Shown here: positions 44,402-54,146 of the stretch, piece by piece | Numbering within the stretch: position 1 is the stretch's first letter | How the letters are laid out: each line of letters opens with the position of its first letter | Source of the DNA: JAJDZL01 sp047517965 | GTDB lineage: Bacteria > Pseudomonadota > Gammaproteobacteria > Arenicellales > JAJDZL01 | Assembly (NCBI GenBank): GCA_047517965.1 | Contig: JAKZRU010000006.1 | Span: forward strand, 62,001 to 126,000 | Reading direction: 5' to 3' | DNA: 64,000 bases | Position numbers and translations under genes: made by a program | The notes under the pieces: generated by a model | The model's input: the letters and a program-made list of their open reading frames with translations, nothing else | What the model was told of the DNA's origin: nothing | Database searches by the model: none

Positions 44402-44434
44402 GCTTGTAAGCGAGTCGAGAGATGCTTTACAAGC
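44402..44434. repeat. inverted repeat in the engB-cytochrome c4 intergenic region
   Basis: GCTTGTAA and TTACAAGC arms (8 bp) are spaced by 17 bases, midway between two divergent genes. It could be an operator or a weak hairpin; no known regulator site is recognised. Confidence 0.35.
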
Positions 44435-44534
44435 CTGAACTCTTGAAGCCCAATTCGTGATATATTTAGCGAAAATTGTCAGAATCGAAACAAATCTGGA
44501 TTTACAAACCACCATCATATTGGAAATCAACACT

Positions 44535-45158
44535 ATGCAAGCAGCCATGCTGAAAAAAGTTTGTACATTGATATCGACATTTGGAATTTTACTGACCATA
44601 ACCAGTTTGGCATTGGGAGCTGGTGACCCTGTTGCTGGCAAAGAAAAAGCGACTGCATGCGCGGCCTGCCATGGAACTGATGGAAATAGCATAAATCCTG
44701 AATTTCCAAAGATTGCCGGACAAGTACCCGGCTACATTGCAACCCAACTTGCAGCGTATCAGTCAGGAGCAAGGCAGAGTGCAGTTATGATGGGCTTGAT
44801 CTTGAATTTGTCTGAGCAGGATATGCAGGATATAGATGCCTACTATTTACAGAATGAAGCTAGCAAGGCAAGCATTTCCGAATCGGACCTGGCTGGCGCC
44901 AGGCGTGGACAGGAAATTTACAGACGGGGTTTAAGCCAGTATTCCGTACCCGCCTGCATGGCTTGTCATGGTCCGGCTGGAGATGGGATTCCTTCTCGTT
45001 ATCCAAAGGTTTCGGGGCAGTTTAAAGAGTATCTGGTTAAATCGCTACTCCAATTCAAGACCGGTGAACGCAAAAGTGAGGAAATGGAAACGATCTCATT
45101 TCGACTTACGCTCCAGCAAATTGAGGATCTCGCGGTCTACATGCAGGGACTGGACTAA
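44535..45158 (+). CDS. cytochrome c4, diheme
   Basis: A periplasmic or membrane-attached diheme c-type cytochrome, 207 residues with a signal peptide (LISTFGILLTITSLALGA). The two haem motifs are CAACH (TACAACHGTDG) and CMACH (PACMACHGPAGDG), one in each of two homologous domains; candidate methionine ligands follow each. It normally feeds electrons to terminal oxidases. ATG 44535 is the likely start; ATG 44547 is also possible. Its stop codon overlaps the stop of the convergent pgi gene. Confidence 0.93.
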   Translation: MQAAMLKKVCTLISTFGILLTITSLALGAGDPVAGKEKATACAACHGTDGNSINPEFPKIAGQVPGYIATQLAAYQSGARQSAVMMGLILNLSEQDMQDIDAYYLQNEASKASISESDLAGARRGQEIYRRGLSQYSVPACMACHGPAGDGIPSRYPKVSGQFKEYLVKSLLQFKTGERKSEEMETISFRLTLQQIEDLAVYMQGLD

Positions 45159-46774
45159 ATTCGCCCGAGACTCCGAATAGCCTCTGCTAAATATTGGAGA
45201 CTTTTGGTAACGGGCTGCTTAATTCGAAATTGGTAGACAGGGCGGCCAAGTTTGTGTAACACTTCAGTATCCACCGATGCCTGGAGTTCCATGAGTCTGC
45301 CGAATGTGTAGGATTGCCTGGCTACATCAATATCTTCGTCTTGATCGGATTTGACTATTAGGAAGTTTCCGGTGGCAGGACCGCCTTTGTGAAACTGCCC
45401 CGTTGAGTGCAGATACTGGGGCCCAAAATTTTGCACTACACTGCGTCCGATAACAGCTTTCAGATTCTTCGCAATTTCAGACAGCATCCGTTCATTTTCA
45501 GCAGTCGGCGACACGAATGCGAGCAACGCGACATAGTCGTGAATTCCAATTGAAGATTCAAGTTTCATGATCGCTTCCTGAATCTTCTGAACCGAGTCAG
45601 TTGATCGGTTCACCTTGATTTCTTGGTCTGTGATCGGACCAGGGCGATTTTTATCTGAATCCAAAGAATCCGACACAATCTGTTTGCTGCGTTCCACATC
45701 CGGTTGATCAAACGGATTTACGCTGATCAAGTATGCAGCCATTGAAATAGCAGTTTCGAAAGTAAAGAACATGCGCGCCAGCTGACTGATATTCGATAGT
45801 CTGGTTTGAAATATCAGTGCAGATTCAGTTTTCTCGGTGCAAAGACACACCTGCAATTCATCATTGTCAGTTTCATTGGATGTCGGGATTTGAATTACTG
45901 GAAGTACTCCATGACCCGACTTTCCCAGACTTTCTCCAACTATCTGTTCAATCCATTGCAGGGCAGGCAGCTGATGCGCATTCGTTGACAACAGCATTCT
46001 ACTGCCGGGTTCAGTTGCTGCACAAGCCATAGCCGCCGCAAGCTGTCGAGCTTCGATTCCGTAGTTTGAATCGCTCTTCTTCATCATCGCAACATGGTCA
46101 TCTAGCACATCCTGTAGCGGAGATAGATCAATTCCTAATTTTTTCACAGGGATGAGTGCAAGACTGCTCAACGCACAAAATCGCCCCGGTACAAATGAAT
46201 CCGATTCATACGACGTGATTTCATTGTCTTTTGCCCATTCCCTCAATTTGCTGGTGGATGGATCGGTCAAAACTGAGAACTGGCTGGGACATCCTACACG
46301 CTCATAAACGGTTCTCGCGATGTCAAGGGTTTCTACAGTATTTCCGGACTTGCTGGATACTACGTAGTAATTGTTTTTCGACTCTGGTTGTTGCAGTGCC
46401 TTCGCCAGGAAATCCGGAGAAGTGCTGTCCAGTACGCGTAAGGTGCGCCTGGTGTCACTGCGGCAAACTTCGGCATACACTCTGACAGCTAGACTCGCGC
46501 CTCCCATTCCGATCAGTACAACCGTATCGACTTGCTTCGGCAATTGTGGCACTTCGATAATGGTTGGAAGCGATCGCTGAAACGAATCTGTCCAATCCAG
46601 ACAGCGATTCGAGGGGGTAGGAGAAACTCCTGATTCGCTCCAGATGCTGACATCCTTTGAGAAAATCCTTGAGCAGATGCTGCGTTCAGTGAGTAATTCT
46701 TCGTATTCCCGAAAACGAGGAAAAATTTGCTCTGAATCTCGTATTTGACGGATGCAGGGCATATTAAGGTTCAT
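45155..46774 (-). CDS. pgi: glucose-6-phosphate isomerase, of the type fused in transaldolase-Pgi proteins
   Basis: A 539-residue sugar-phosphate isomerase. SIS-fold motifs are clear: VVLIGMGGASLAVRVYAE, VVSSKSGNTVETLD, SFVPGRFCALSSLALIP and LHSTGQFHKGGP. The sequence resembles the isomerase half of bifunctional Tal-Pgi proteins rather than the E. coli enzyme, but no transaldolase domain is attached or adjacent. ATG 46774 or the internal Met5 could be the start. Confidence 0.82.
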   Translation of the reverse strand: MNLNMPCIRQIRDSEQIFPRFREYEELLTERSICSRIFSKDVSIWSESGVSPTPSNRCLDWTDSFQRSLPTIIEVPQLPKQVDTVVLIGMGGASLAVRVYAEVCRSDTRRTLRVLDSTSPDFLAKALQQPESKNNYYVVSSKSGNTVETLDIARTVYERVGCPSQFSVLTDPSTSKLREWAKDNEITSYESDSFVPGRFCALSSLALIPVKKLGIDLSPLQDVLDDHVAMMKKSDSNYGIEARQLAAAMACAATEPGSRMLLSTNAHQLPALQWIEQIVGESLGKSGHGVLPVIQIPTSNETDNDELQVCLCTEKTESALIFQTRLSNISQLARMFFTFETAISMAAYLISVNPFDQPDVERSKQIVSDSLDSDKNRPGPITDQEIKVNRSTDSVQKIQEAIMKLESSIGIHDYVALLAFVSPTAENERMLSEIAKNLKAVIGRSVVQNFGPQYLHSTGQFHKGGPATGNFLIVKSDQDEDIDVARQSYTFGRLMELQASVDTEVLHKLGRPVYQFRIKQPVTKSLQYLAEAIRSLGRI

Positions 46775-46836
46775 CAGTATGGGCTAGAAAATTCGCCCAC
46801 AAAAGTGCCTGAACGAAAAATAGATTGCTTGATCTG

Positions 46837-47049
46837 CTACACCAGAACGAACCGGGTGCCGCAATAAGGGCATCGCTCTTCCCCGCTTTCTTCAATAGGC
46901 AGGTAGACGCGCGGATGAGAATCCCATAACGTCATACGCTCCAACGGGCAATGGAGTGGGAGATCATCTTTCGTGACATTTACAAACTTGTCCGTGTTCA
47001 GGGTGTCCCCCGGTTTCGGCTGATAGTATTTCGTCTTCATTACTGTCAT
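46837..47049 (-). CDS. zinc-finger CHCC domain protein
   Basis: A 70-residue (or 67 from Met4) soluble protein with a CHCC zinc ribbon: HC in LPLHCPLE, then His in WDSHPRVYLPIE, and the pair in RCPYCGTRF. This family resembles mitochondrial complex I subunit NDUFS6 and is often next to ilvE in proteobacteria, as here. Exact role unknown. Confidence 0.85.
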   Translation of the reverse strand: MTVMKTKYYQPKPGDTLNTDKFVNVTKDDLPLHCPLERMTLWDSHPRVYLPIEESGEERCPYCGTRFVLV

Positions 47050-47050
47050 A

Positions 47051-47977
47051 TCAAACGTACGTCAGCCAGTCTCGGTGCTTCTTACTTCTTCCCTCTACTA
47101 CATCGAAATATTTGGACTGTAGTTGTTTAGTGATCGGCCCGGGTTTTCCGTCGCCAATTGCTCTTCCGTCCAGTTCTCGAATCGGAGTCACTTCTGCTGC
47201 CGTACCGGTAAAGAAAGCTTCATCTGCGATGTATACTTCATCACGAGTAATTCTTCGTTCCTCAACCTGATATCCCATTTCTGCAAGCAGACCGAAAACG
47301 GTGAGTCTGGTAATCCCTTCCAGTGTGGATGCCATGTCGGGAGTAATGACTTTGTTGTTTCTTATAATAAATACATTCTCGCCTGACCCTTCCATCACGT
47401 AACCTTCGGTATCCAGAAGCAGCGCTTCGTCTGCACCGTTGTCCAATGCTTCCTGCAACGCCAAAATTGAATTGATGTAATTCCCGCAGGCTTTGGCGCG
47501 GCACATGGCTACATTCACATGCAACCTCGAAAATGAAGATGTTTTTACGCGAATACCATTTTTGATGCCTTCTGTTCCTAGGTAGGCACCCCAGTCCCAA
47601 GCCGCGATCATCACATGGGTTGAGAGGTTATCAGCCCGTAATCCCATTCCTTCAGAACCATAGTAAACAATTGGTCGAATGTAGCCGCTTTCGAGCCCGT
47701 TTTCTCGAAGGACAGTGCATTGCGCTTCGTTCAAGGTTTCGTGATCGAACGGAATCTTCATGCGCAAGATGTGAGCTGATGCAAACAATCGATTGGTGTG
47801 ATCCTGTAATCGAAAGATTGCGGTGCCGTCATTTGTTCGATAGGCTCGAAGCCCTTCGAATACAGCTACGCCGTAGTGCAGGGAATGAGTGAGAATATGT
47901 ACGTTTGCTTCTCGCCAAGGCACTAGCGTGCCGTTATTCCAGATAATTCCGTCTCTGTCGCTAAATGATGCTGTCAT
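47051..47977 (-). CDS. ilvE: branched-chain amino acid aminotransferase
   Basis: PLP fold-type IV transaminase for Ile, Leu and Val, 308 residues. SLHYGVAVFEGLRAY, the PLP lysine in RAKACGNYINSI, EALLLDTEGYVMEGSGENVF and EAFFTGTAAEVTPI are typical. The zinc-finger gene lies immediately downstream with a single base between. Confidence 0.95.
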   Translation of the reverse strand: MTASFSDRDGIIWNNGTLVPWREANVHILTHSLHYGVAVFEGLRAYRTNDGTAIFRLQDHTNRLFASAHILRMKIPFDHETLNEAQCTVLRENGLESGYIRPIVYYGSEGMGLRADNLSTHVMIAAWDWGAYLGTEGIKNGIRVKTSSFSRLHVNVAMCRAKACGNYINSILALQEALDNGADEALLLDTEGYVMEGSGENVFIIRNNKVITPDMASTLEGITRLTVFGLLAEMGYQVEERRITRDEVYIADEAFFTGTAAEVTPIRELDGRAIGDGKPGPITKQLQSKYFDVVEGRSKKHRDWLTYV

Positions 47978-48035
47978 GGTTCCTAGTTCAAATTAAAGAT
48001 AGCAGTTTAATCAAATCAACCTGATTAATTTCGGA

Positions 48036-48611
48036 TCAGTTTGTGTTAGTACCAAACGGTTCCCGCGCATAAATTGTCTGAACCATGGGTTCAAAAAAAT
48101 CCAGCGGCAAAGAATCGTACTCCGGATCAAATGAAGATTGATCCCATTTCGCACAAAAATCCACGCATGCCTGATAATGTTGATGATCCTTATATCGATC
48201 GCGTAGATTTCTGTCTTCCCCCAAGTGATGAAAAAAGTAATGGCCTTGAAAAATTCCATGATACTTCAGTATCCAATAGGTTTCGGGTGACACGAACGGC
48301 CGCAGTACCGCTGCGGCCAGTTCGCCATGGTTTTCCGGTGATAGAGTGTCGCCAATATCGTGCAACAGTGCGGCAACAGTCATTTCTTCGCCGGCGTTGT
48401 CGCGCCAAGCCCGAGTTGCAGTTTGAAGTCCATGTTCAAGTCGAGTAATCTTGTAGCCGGCCAGACTGCTTTCGAGATCAAGCAGGTGGTCCAGCACTCG
48501 ATTGGCTGTATTTCTTGAAAATTCTTTTTCGTATTTGTGTAACAGTTGATAGTCTTCAGGAGTTCCGTCTTTCATCTCGATGAACTCAACGGTATTGTCG
48601 AATGTGTTCAT
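48036..48611 (-). CDS. HD-domain protein (phosphohydrolase or PhnZ-like diiron oxygenase)
   Basis: A 191-residue metal-binding HD-fold protein. Candidate ligands are His in ITRLEHGLQTA, the HD pair in AALLHDIGD, His in PENHGELAA and ILKYHGIFQG, and Asp in AKWDQSSFD. The arrangement LEHxLQxA, LLHDIG and a late KWD recalls PhnZ-type mixed-valence diiron oxygenases as well as plain HD phosphohydrolases. No phosphonate genes are nearby. Start at ATG 48611 is chosen because the upstream extension is not conserved-looking. Confidence 0.75.
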   Translation of the reverse strand: MNTFDNTVEFIEMKDGTPEDYQLLHKYEKEFSRNTANRVLDHLLDLESSLAGYKITRLEHGLQTATRAWRDNAGEEMTVAALLHDIGDTLSPENHGELAAAVLRPFVSPETYWILKYHGIFQGHYFFHHLGEDRNLRDRYKDHQHYQACVDFCAKWDQSSFDPEYDSLPLDFFEPMVQTIYAREPFGTNTN

Positions 48612-48730
48612 GTCTGTGCCATACCTATTTAACCAAAACCAACTATTATATATTTTCAGTCTACACGTTATTCTGAGTGATGTTTCGCATTTCAATTACC
48701 GTACCATTCTTAATTGAATTGCCTAGACGG

Positions 48731-50950
48731 TCAATTCTCTAAAATCTGTAGATTCGCCTGGTCCCAGACCAATAATTTTTCACCGCTCGCATAAAAGTTC
48801 ACTTTCACAAGACAATATTCGCCCCCTTCTTCGGTTTTTAGGACGATTCCATTGCCAAATTTCGCATGCTGTACCTCTTTGCCTAACAAGTCGCGAAGTT
48901 CATCCTGATGGACCGTTGGATTCACAGATTCAATTTTGCTGTGGTCGACGAATTCAACATAGTCTCTGGGGATTTCACGAACAAATCTGGACGGTCTGTA
49001 TCTTTGCCACTGCCCGTGTAAAAGGCGACGGTCTGCGCGGGTTAGATACAGTTGCTGCTGTGCCCGCGTTATGCCGACATAGCACAAACGGCGTTCTTCT
49101 TCCAGTGGATTCGGTTCAGAAGACGGGTATCCTGAGCGGTTGAATATTGCATTTGCATGCGGCAGTAAATTCTCATCCAGGCCGGTCAGAAACACCACCG
49201 GGAATTCCAGCCCTTTGGCGAGGTGCAGCGTCATCATTTGAACTGCACTTAGATTTCCATCGTGTGTGTCGCCGGCATCGAGTGTTACTTCATCCAGAAA
49301 TGGCACAATTGCGTTTTCATTGTCGTCGATTTCCTTATTGCGAATGAAATTGGCTCCAGCATTCAGCATTTCGTCCAGATTTTCAACCCGCGCCATATCG
49401 ATATCTGTATTGCGCACCATGTAGTAATCACGCAATTTGGAAACCTTGATTGTGCGGCCGATAATTTCGTGCAGCGAAATTCCATGACACTCGTTCCTTA
49501 GTCCATCCATCATTTCAATGAATCTGTGCAGGGGGGCGACCATACGAGATTGAGAGGATGTATCGGAAATAATTTCAAGTGTGGCATCCCAATTCGAGAT
49601 TTCCTTGTTCCTGGCCACTTCCCCGACTTTCCGAAGCGTCCCATCTCCGATACCCCGAGGAGGATTATTGACGATTCTTTCAAAAGCGTCGTTGTTGTGG
49701 GGGTCCACCAGCAAGCGCAGATAAGCGAGGACATGCTTTATTTCCAGTCGGGAATAAAATCTCACACCTCCATAAAGGCGAAAAGGAATCCCCCGCGAAC
49801 TGAATTCAACCTCGAAAACTCTGGATTGCGCATTTGTTCGGTACAGAACCGCAATATCTGAATAAGATAAATTCGAAGATTCAATCTGCTCGACTGTGTC
49901 AGCAATGAATGCAGCTTCCGCCTCAAAATCCTCGGCGCTGAACAGTTTTATCAAGCATCCACCTTTCTGTTCGGTCCACAGCTTCTTTTCATAACGATTC
50001 CGATTGTTACTGATTACCGCATTTGCTGCGTTGAGAATGGGCTGGGTGGACCGATAATTCTGTTCCAGCCGAATGAGTTTCGCATTGGAGAACAATCTCT
50101 CAAAATCCAGCATGTTTTCTGCTACTGCGCCTCGCCACCCGTAGATTGACTGATCTTCGTCTCCGACTGCGGTAACATTTCGATATTTAGCGAAAAATAT
50201 TTTCAGCCATTCAAGCTGCAACGCATTGGTATCCTGAAATTCGTCCACTAGAACATGTAGATACCTTTCCTGATTTGCGTCACGTACAATTTCGTTCCGC
50301 TGCATGACTTCCAACGTTCTCAGCAGGAGTTCGGTAAAGTCCACCAGACCACGCAAGTTACATTCGTGCTCATAGAGCCGATAAACTTCAGCGCAGATTG
50401 CTTCACGATGATTAGATGGATTCGTATTTGTGGCGCGTATCTGTTGCTCTTTGCATTTATTGATGTAGTGTTGGAATTCCCTTGCAGACAATTCACCGAT
50501 TGGTAGTTGATGATCTCGTACCAGGCGGGTGATGAAAGACTTCTGATCGTCCGCATCCACAATCGTGAAATCATGGGGTAGGCCGGCTTCCTGGTGGTGA
50601 ACACGTAGAAAAATATTCGAGAGCCCGTGAAAAGTTCCGATCTTGGATGGAGCGGATTGATTACCCAGCATACTCTCCACACGCGATCTCATTTCCCGGG
50701 CTGCTTTATTGGTAAACGTTACAGCCATGATCCTGTGCCTGGACACACCGGTCGCTTCGATCAGCCATGCAATACGGCGAACAAGTACCGCGGTCTTGCC
50801 GCTTCCGGCACCCGCAGTAATCAGCAGTGGACCGGGAGCTGCGACAACAGCTTCACGTTGCCGTTCGTTCAAATCCTTGAGAATGTTTGTGACGTCAGTC
50901 AATTGCAAGTTACTCGGAAATTTCGGTGGAACACTCGCCTCTGACCACAA
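48731..50950 (-). CDS. uvrD: DNA helicase II (UvrD/PcrA type)
   Basis: The 739-residue superfamily 1A 3'-5' helicase acts in mismatch and nucleotide-excision repair. Motif I is TAGAGSGKTAVLV, motif Ia TFTNKAAREM, motif II VDEFQDTN, motif III DEDQSIYGWRGA, motif IV LEQNYRST and motifs V/VI TLHLAKGLEFPVVF and VGITRAQQQLYL. The C-terminal Tudor-like end (VQHAKFGNGIVLKTEEG) suggests RNA polymerase binding. The start is uncertain: TTG 50950 or a later TTG closer to LNERQREAV. Confidence 0.95.
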   Translation of the reverse strand: MWSEASVPPKFPSNLQLTDVTNILKDLNERQREAVVAAPGPLLITAGAGSGKTAVLVRRIAWLIEATGVSRHRIMAVTFTNKAAREMRSRVESMLGNQSAPSKIGTFHGLSNIFLRVHHQEAGLPHDFTIVDADDQKSFITRLVRDHQLPIGELSAREFQHYINKCKEQQIRATNTNPSNHREAICAEVYRLYEHECNLRGLVDFTELLLRTLEVMQRNEIVRDANQERYLHVLVDEFQDTNALQLEWLKIFFAKYRNVTAVGDEDQSIYGWRGAVAENMLDFERLFSNAKLIRLEQNYRSTQPILNAANAVISNNRNRYEKKLWTEQKGGCLIKLFSAEDFEAEAAFIADTVEQIESSNLSYSDIAVLYRTNAQSRVFEVEFSSRGIPFRLYGGVRFYSRLEIKHVLAYLRLLVDPHNNDAFERIVNNPPRGIGDGTLRKVGEVARNKEISNWDATLEIISDTSSQSRMVAPLHRFIEMMDGLRNECHGISLHEIIGRTIKVSKLRDYYMVRNTDIDMARVENLDEMLNAGANFIRNKEIDDNENAIVPFLDEVTLDAGDTHDGNLSAVQMMTLHLAKGLEFPVVFLTGLDENLLPHANAIFNRSGYPSSEPNPLEEERRLCYVGITRAQQQLYLTRADRRLLHGQWQRYRPSRFVREIPRDYVEFVDHSKIESVNPTVHQDELRDLLGKEVQHAKFGNGIVLKTEEGGEYCLVKVNFYASGEKLLVWDQANLQILEN

Positions 50951-50984
50951 TTCTGGTATAGATATTATTCAATAGGTGCTACAC

Positions 50985-51013
50985 TTGATTTGTGTGTGTA
51001 GAGAAACTATTTA
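50985..51013 (+). promoter_or_regulatory. candidate promoter for hspQ
   Basis: TTGATT (50985-50990) and TATTTA (51008-51013) are spaced by 17 bases, 37 bases before the hspQ start. Not a clear heat-shock sigma-32 site. Confidence 0.35.
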
Positions 51014-51049
51014 TATCTGCTGTATTATCTAGCAATTGGTAAAAATCAC

Positions 51050-51376
51050 ATGCCGATATCAGCAAAATTCAAGATTGGACAAATCGTGCGCCATCGCCAC
51101 TACGATTTCAGGGGGGTTGTTTTTGACGTCGATCCGGAATTCAAAAATACCGAAGAATGGTATGATTCAATTCCAGCCGATATTCGTCCTAAAAAAGATC
51201 AGCCGTATTACCATCTGCTGGCTGAAAACGAAAAAACCACTTATGTTGCGTATGTTTCGGAACAGAATCTTTTACCTGATGCCGAAGGCGGCCCTGTTGA
51301 GCACCCAGCGATTCCTGAAATATTTGGTGACCTGCTGGGAGGAGAATACACAATTCGTTCGCACCGGATTCACTAA
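51050..51376 (+). CDS. hspQ: heat shock protein HspQ
   Basis: A 108-residue YccV-like protein that helps degrade DnaA and acts as a Lon specificity factor in enterics. KFKIGQIVRHRHYDFRGVVFDVDP and QPYYHLLAENEKTTYVAYVSEQNL are the family core. It is monocistronic and divergent from uvrD. Confidence 0.94.
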   Translation: MPISAKFKIGQIVRHRHYDFRGVVFDVDPEFKNTEEWYDSIPADIRPKKDQPYYHLLAENEKTTYVAYVSEQNLLPDAEGGPVEHPAIPEIFGDLLGGEYTIRSHRIH

Positions 51377-51475
51377 ACAGTTCGGATGGGATTAGATGGT
51401 TTGTTGAATATGGAGAATCATGAGATTCGCCATTCTGCTTTAATATCTAGGGTCTAGGGACTCACACTCCGAAAT

Positions 51476-52129
51476 ATGGACCTCGAAAGAGCAAAATTCA
51501 ACATGGTGGAACAGCAGATTCGGCCATGGAACGTGCTGAATCCTCAAGTTCTAGAAACCATGGCAACAGTTCCCAGAGAAAATTTTGTGCCCCACGAGTA
51601 TCGGCACATGGCTTTCGCTGACATGAATATTCCGATTGGCGATGGACAAGTAATGATGCAGCCCAAGCTTGAAGCTCGTCTGCTGCAAGCGCTTGAACCG
51701 AGCAGCAATGAAATTGTTCTTGAAGTTGGAACCGGAACCGGTCATGTTGCAGCACTGCTGGCACACCAAGGTGACTATATCATGACGGTAGAGATTCGAC
51801 CAGAGTTTGTATCACTTGCAAAGGAAAATCTGTTTCAAAACAAAACTGACAATGTCGAAGTGATTCATGGCGATGGTGCTGTTGGCTGGCAATCCGACAT
51901 CGAGTTTGATTGCATATTCTTGTCCGGTTCCGTGATTGAACTGACGGACGCTTATCGAGAATTGCTTACCATTGGTGGGAGACTGGTTGCCATAGTCGGC
52001 GAGGAGCCTGTCATGAGTGCAATACTGGTGGAACGTAGCGGTAAAGCAGCATGGAAAACCACTTATCTGTTTGAAACCCATCTTCCGCCGCTGGACAATA
52101 TTCCACAGCCAGATCGATTCGTATTCTGA
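51476..52129 (+). CDS. protein-L-isoaspartate O-methyltransferase homologue
   Basis: A 217-residue SAM methyltransferase of the PIMT family, in the version usually found just upstream of tolC. MVEQQIRPW, VPRENFVP, the motif I VLEVGTGTGHVAALLA and the acidic VEIRPEF are visible. The N-terminal substrate motif is diverged from true Pcm, and repair of isoaspartyl residues is not certain. tolC starts 15 bases after its stop. Confidence 0.85.
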   Translation: MDLERAKFNMVEQQIRPWNVLNPQVLETMATVPRENFVPHEYRHMAFADMNIPIGDGQVMMQPKLEARLLQALEPSSNEIVLEVGTGTGHVAALLAHQGDYIMTVEIRPEFVSLAKENLFQNKTDNVEVIHGDGAVGWQSDIEFDCIFLSGSVIELTDAYRELLTIGGRLVAIVGEEPVMSAILVERSGKAAWKTTYLFETHLPPLDNIPQPDRFVF

Positions 52130-52144
52130 TCACATTCGAAATCG

Positions 52145-53455
52145 ATGCAATTCAAACGACTCATCGTTCTATTGGCGGGCGTAATTGCTGCAACGGATTG
52201 TGTTGCTGAAAACCTCCTCGAAGTTTATGAGATGGCAGTCGCGAATGATGCGACGTTGTCTGCTGAAAAATTAACTGCAGATGCTGGTGCACTGAGCAGA
52301 GACATTGCGTTTGCGAGCATATTACCGACCATCACTTTAGGAACAACCTATAGAGAAAAGCGCAGTTCAATGTTAGACCAACCGCAATCTTCCGGTGCTT
52401 ATTCCTCATCAACGACTGCAACCAGAATGAGTGAAGCCACACTATCAGTCTCGCTTTACAACTCGCTTACCAAATTGGGGCTTGAAAAATCTGAAATTGA
52501 GGAAAGCTTGGCCGCCCTTCGTTACCAGAAGGCAAACGGCAATCTCTTCAGAAGAGTCGTTCAAGCATACTTTAACATTCTGGCAGCAGACGACAATCTG
52601 AAATTTGCTCAGAGTGAAGTCAATGCAATTGATAGGTTTCTCCAACAGGCGATATCACGGTTTGAGGTCGGGCTAGGAAACGAAACGGATGTACGCAATG
52701 CAGAAGCACGATCCAGCCTTGCCAATGCAGTGGTCATTCAGGCCAACAGCGCGATCGAAAACGCCTGGCTTGAGCTGACTGCAATTACACGCAAACGACC
52801 GCAGAAACTGGAGGAATTAAATACAGATTTGGAGTTCGTCGAACCGACGCCAACTCGAGTTGAGGCATGGGTAAACTCTGCGTTCGAGAATAATCTAGAC
52901 ATCGCAATTCAGCGTGAGGTTGTCAAAATTTCATCCAAAGCGATTGGACTGGCAGCTTCAGATACTTCATTTTTCGTCAAGCTTACAGTCAATATGAAGG
53001 ACCATGGCGATGATCCTCCAAATGTCTACGAGAAATCTTCAATAGGCCTTACGGCAGGCAAGTCATTTTCCACTGGCGGACATTCCACGAAACGCAAGAA
53101 ACAAGCGAGATATCTGCAGCAAGCTGAAGTTGAAAAGTTGACCGCTTTGACTCGGGTAGTAGAACATCAAACAACAAATACCTATTTGAATATCATCAGT
53201 CTCATTAATCGTATTGAAGCGCTGGAAAAGGCGGTAACTGCCAATGAAGTTGCTTTGAGTGCCACGGAAGAAGGTTTCCATGTCGGCACACAGACTTCAC
53301 TGGATGTTTTGAACGCTCAACGAGACCTGTTTCAGGTTCAGCGAGACCTGCAAAAATCCCGTTACGATTATTTGCAGAATGTACTGCTGCTTGAAGAATT
53401 GGCCGGCACTCTTGACATAGCCGATCTGCAATTTCTGAATAGCTATTTGAAATAG
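52145..53455 (+). CDS. tolC: TolC family outer-membrane efflux channel
   Basis: A 436-residue outer-membrane factor for type I secretion and multidrug efflux. A signal peptide (LIVLLAGVIAATDCVAEN) precedes two repeats of the alpha-helical barrel with coiled-coil heptads (LSAEKLTADAGALSRDIAFASILP; GTQTSLDVLNAQRDLFQVQRDL). No inner-membrane pump or adaptor is adjacent. Confidence 0.93.
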   Translation: MQFKRLIVLLAGVIAATDCVAENLLEVYEMAVANDATLSAEKLTADAGALSRDIAFASILPTITLGTTYREKRSSMLDQPQSSGAYSSSTTATRMSEATLSVSLYNSLTKLGLEKSEIEESLAALRYQKANGNLFRRVVQAYFNILAADDNLKFAQSEVNAIDRFLQQAISRFEVGLGNETDVRNAEARSSLANAVVIQANSAIENAWLELTAITRKRPQKLEELNTDLEFVEPTPTRVEAWVNSAFENNLDIAIQREVVKISSKAIGLAASDTSFFVKLTVNMKDHGDDPPNVYEKSSIGLTAGKSFSTGGHSTKRKKQARYLQQAEVEKLTALTRVVEHQTTNTYLNIISLINRIEALEKAVTANEVALSATEEGFHVGTQTSLDVLNAQRDLFQVQRDLQKSRYDYLQNVLLLEELAGTLDIADLQFLNSYLK

Positions 53456-54146
53456 GCATTCTGCCTGTTGTGACGACAAGCAGTTACTGCAGCAACGCAA
53501 AATCCCAAATACTTTGTCGTCGCCCTCACACCGATTGGTATTATTTGGAACTCGTATACATTAATTCCCAAAGATCATTTATGGAACGACCGTAGAGTGA
53601 ATTGCGTCCGTCCATAGAATCCATCGCTTCGGTTTCTTCCAAATTAGAAGGAAATTTTGGAAGGGCAGATTGTCATCAACGCATTCCAATTCCAGCATAG
53701 CAGTTGTCTCATCAATCTGGAAAGCAATACAGAGATGAAATCCGCCAACTCCTTGCGGGCAGCACCTGAGTCAAAAATAGATTCAGACCAATACTTTAAG
53801 AGATGCGAAGTCTTGTCTCCTCAAGCACTATTTCATCGCAAGCCATAAATGTGTATAAGCGAATACAGGTGAACCTAACGTGAGAATTTCGTTCTGAAAT
53901 CAAGGCATGTGGAAATCAATGTGAAATCATAATCATGTTCACAAAAGGCCAAAAGCAGGATATAAAAGCGGTTGTGTTGCCAACAAATAGTAAGTGATAT
54001 ATCCGCTGTTCTTTAACTTTGAATGCGCATGTGTTCCGTTGCGCAACTACCGCTGAAATTTACCAGAATTGATGAAGACTACAATCAATAAATTTCTACG
54101 GAGTGGGTATAAGAACCACGATTCTCAATTTGATCAAGGAGTGGCA
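53456..54146. other. 691-bp stretch after tolC without a convincing gene
   Basis: No confident CDS or RNA gene. A plus-strand 63-codon frame at 53657 looks random. On the minus strand (about 53850 to 53550) three short frames read like protein (for example KYWSESIFDSGAARKELADF and GRSINDLWELMYTSS) but are separated by stops and shifts. This may be a decayed gene; I do not recognise the family. The 53850-54146 part is AT-rich and probably holds the promoter of the next gene. Confidence 0.4.

Noticed and set aside
48691..48718. AT-rich inverted repeat TTCAATTA/TAATTGAA near the uvrD 3' end
   Set aside because: A weak stem with no T run; likely chance in AT-rich sequence.
53657..53848. 63-codon plus-strand frame after tolC
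   Set aside because: No ribosome site, no recognisable motif, and the opposite strand shows equally plausible short fragments; not enough to call a gene.
53550..53850. Possible decayed minus-strand gene after tolC
   Set aside because: Short protein-like segments in different frames are suggestive, but I recognise no family and they could be chance; a translated search would decide.
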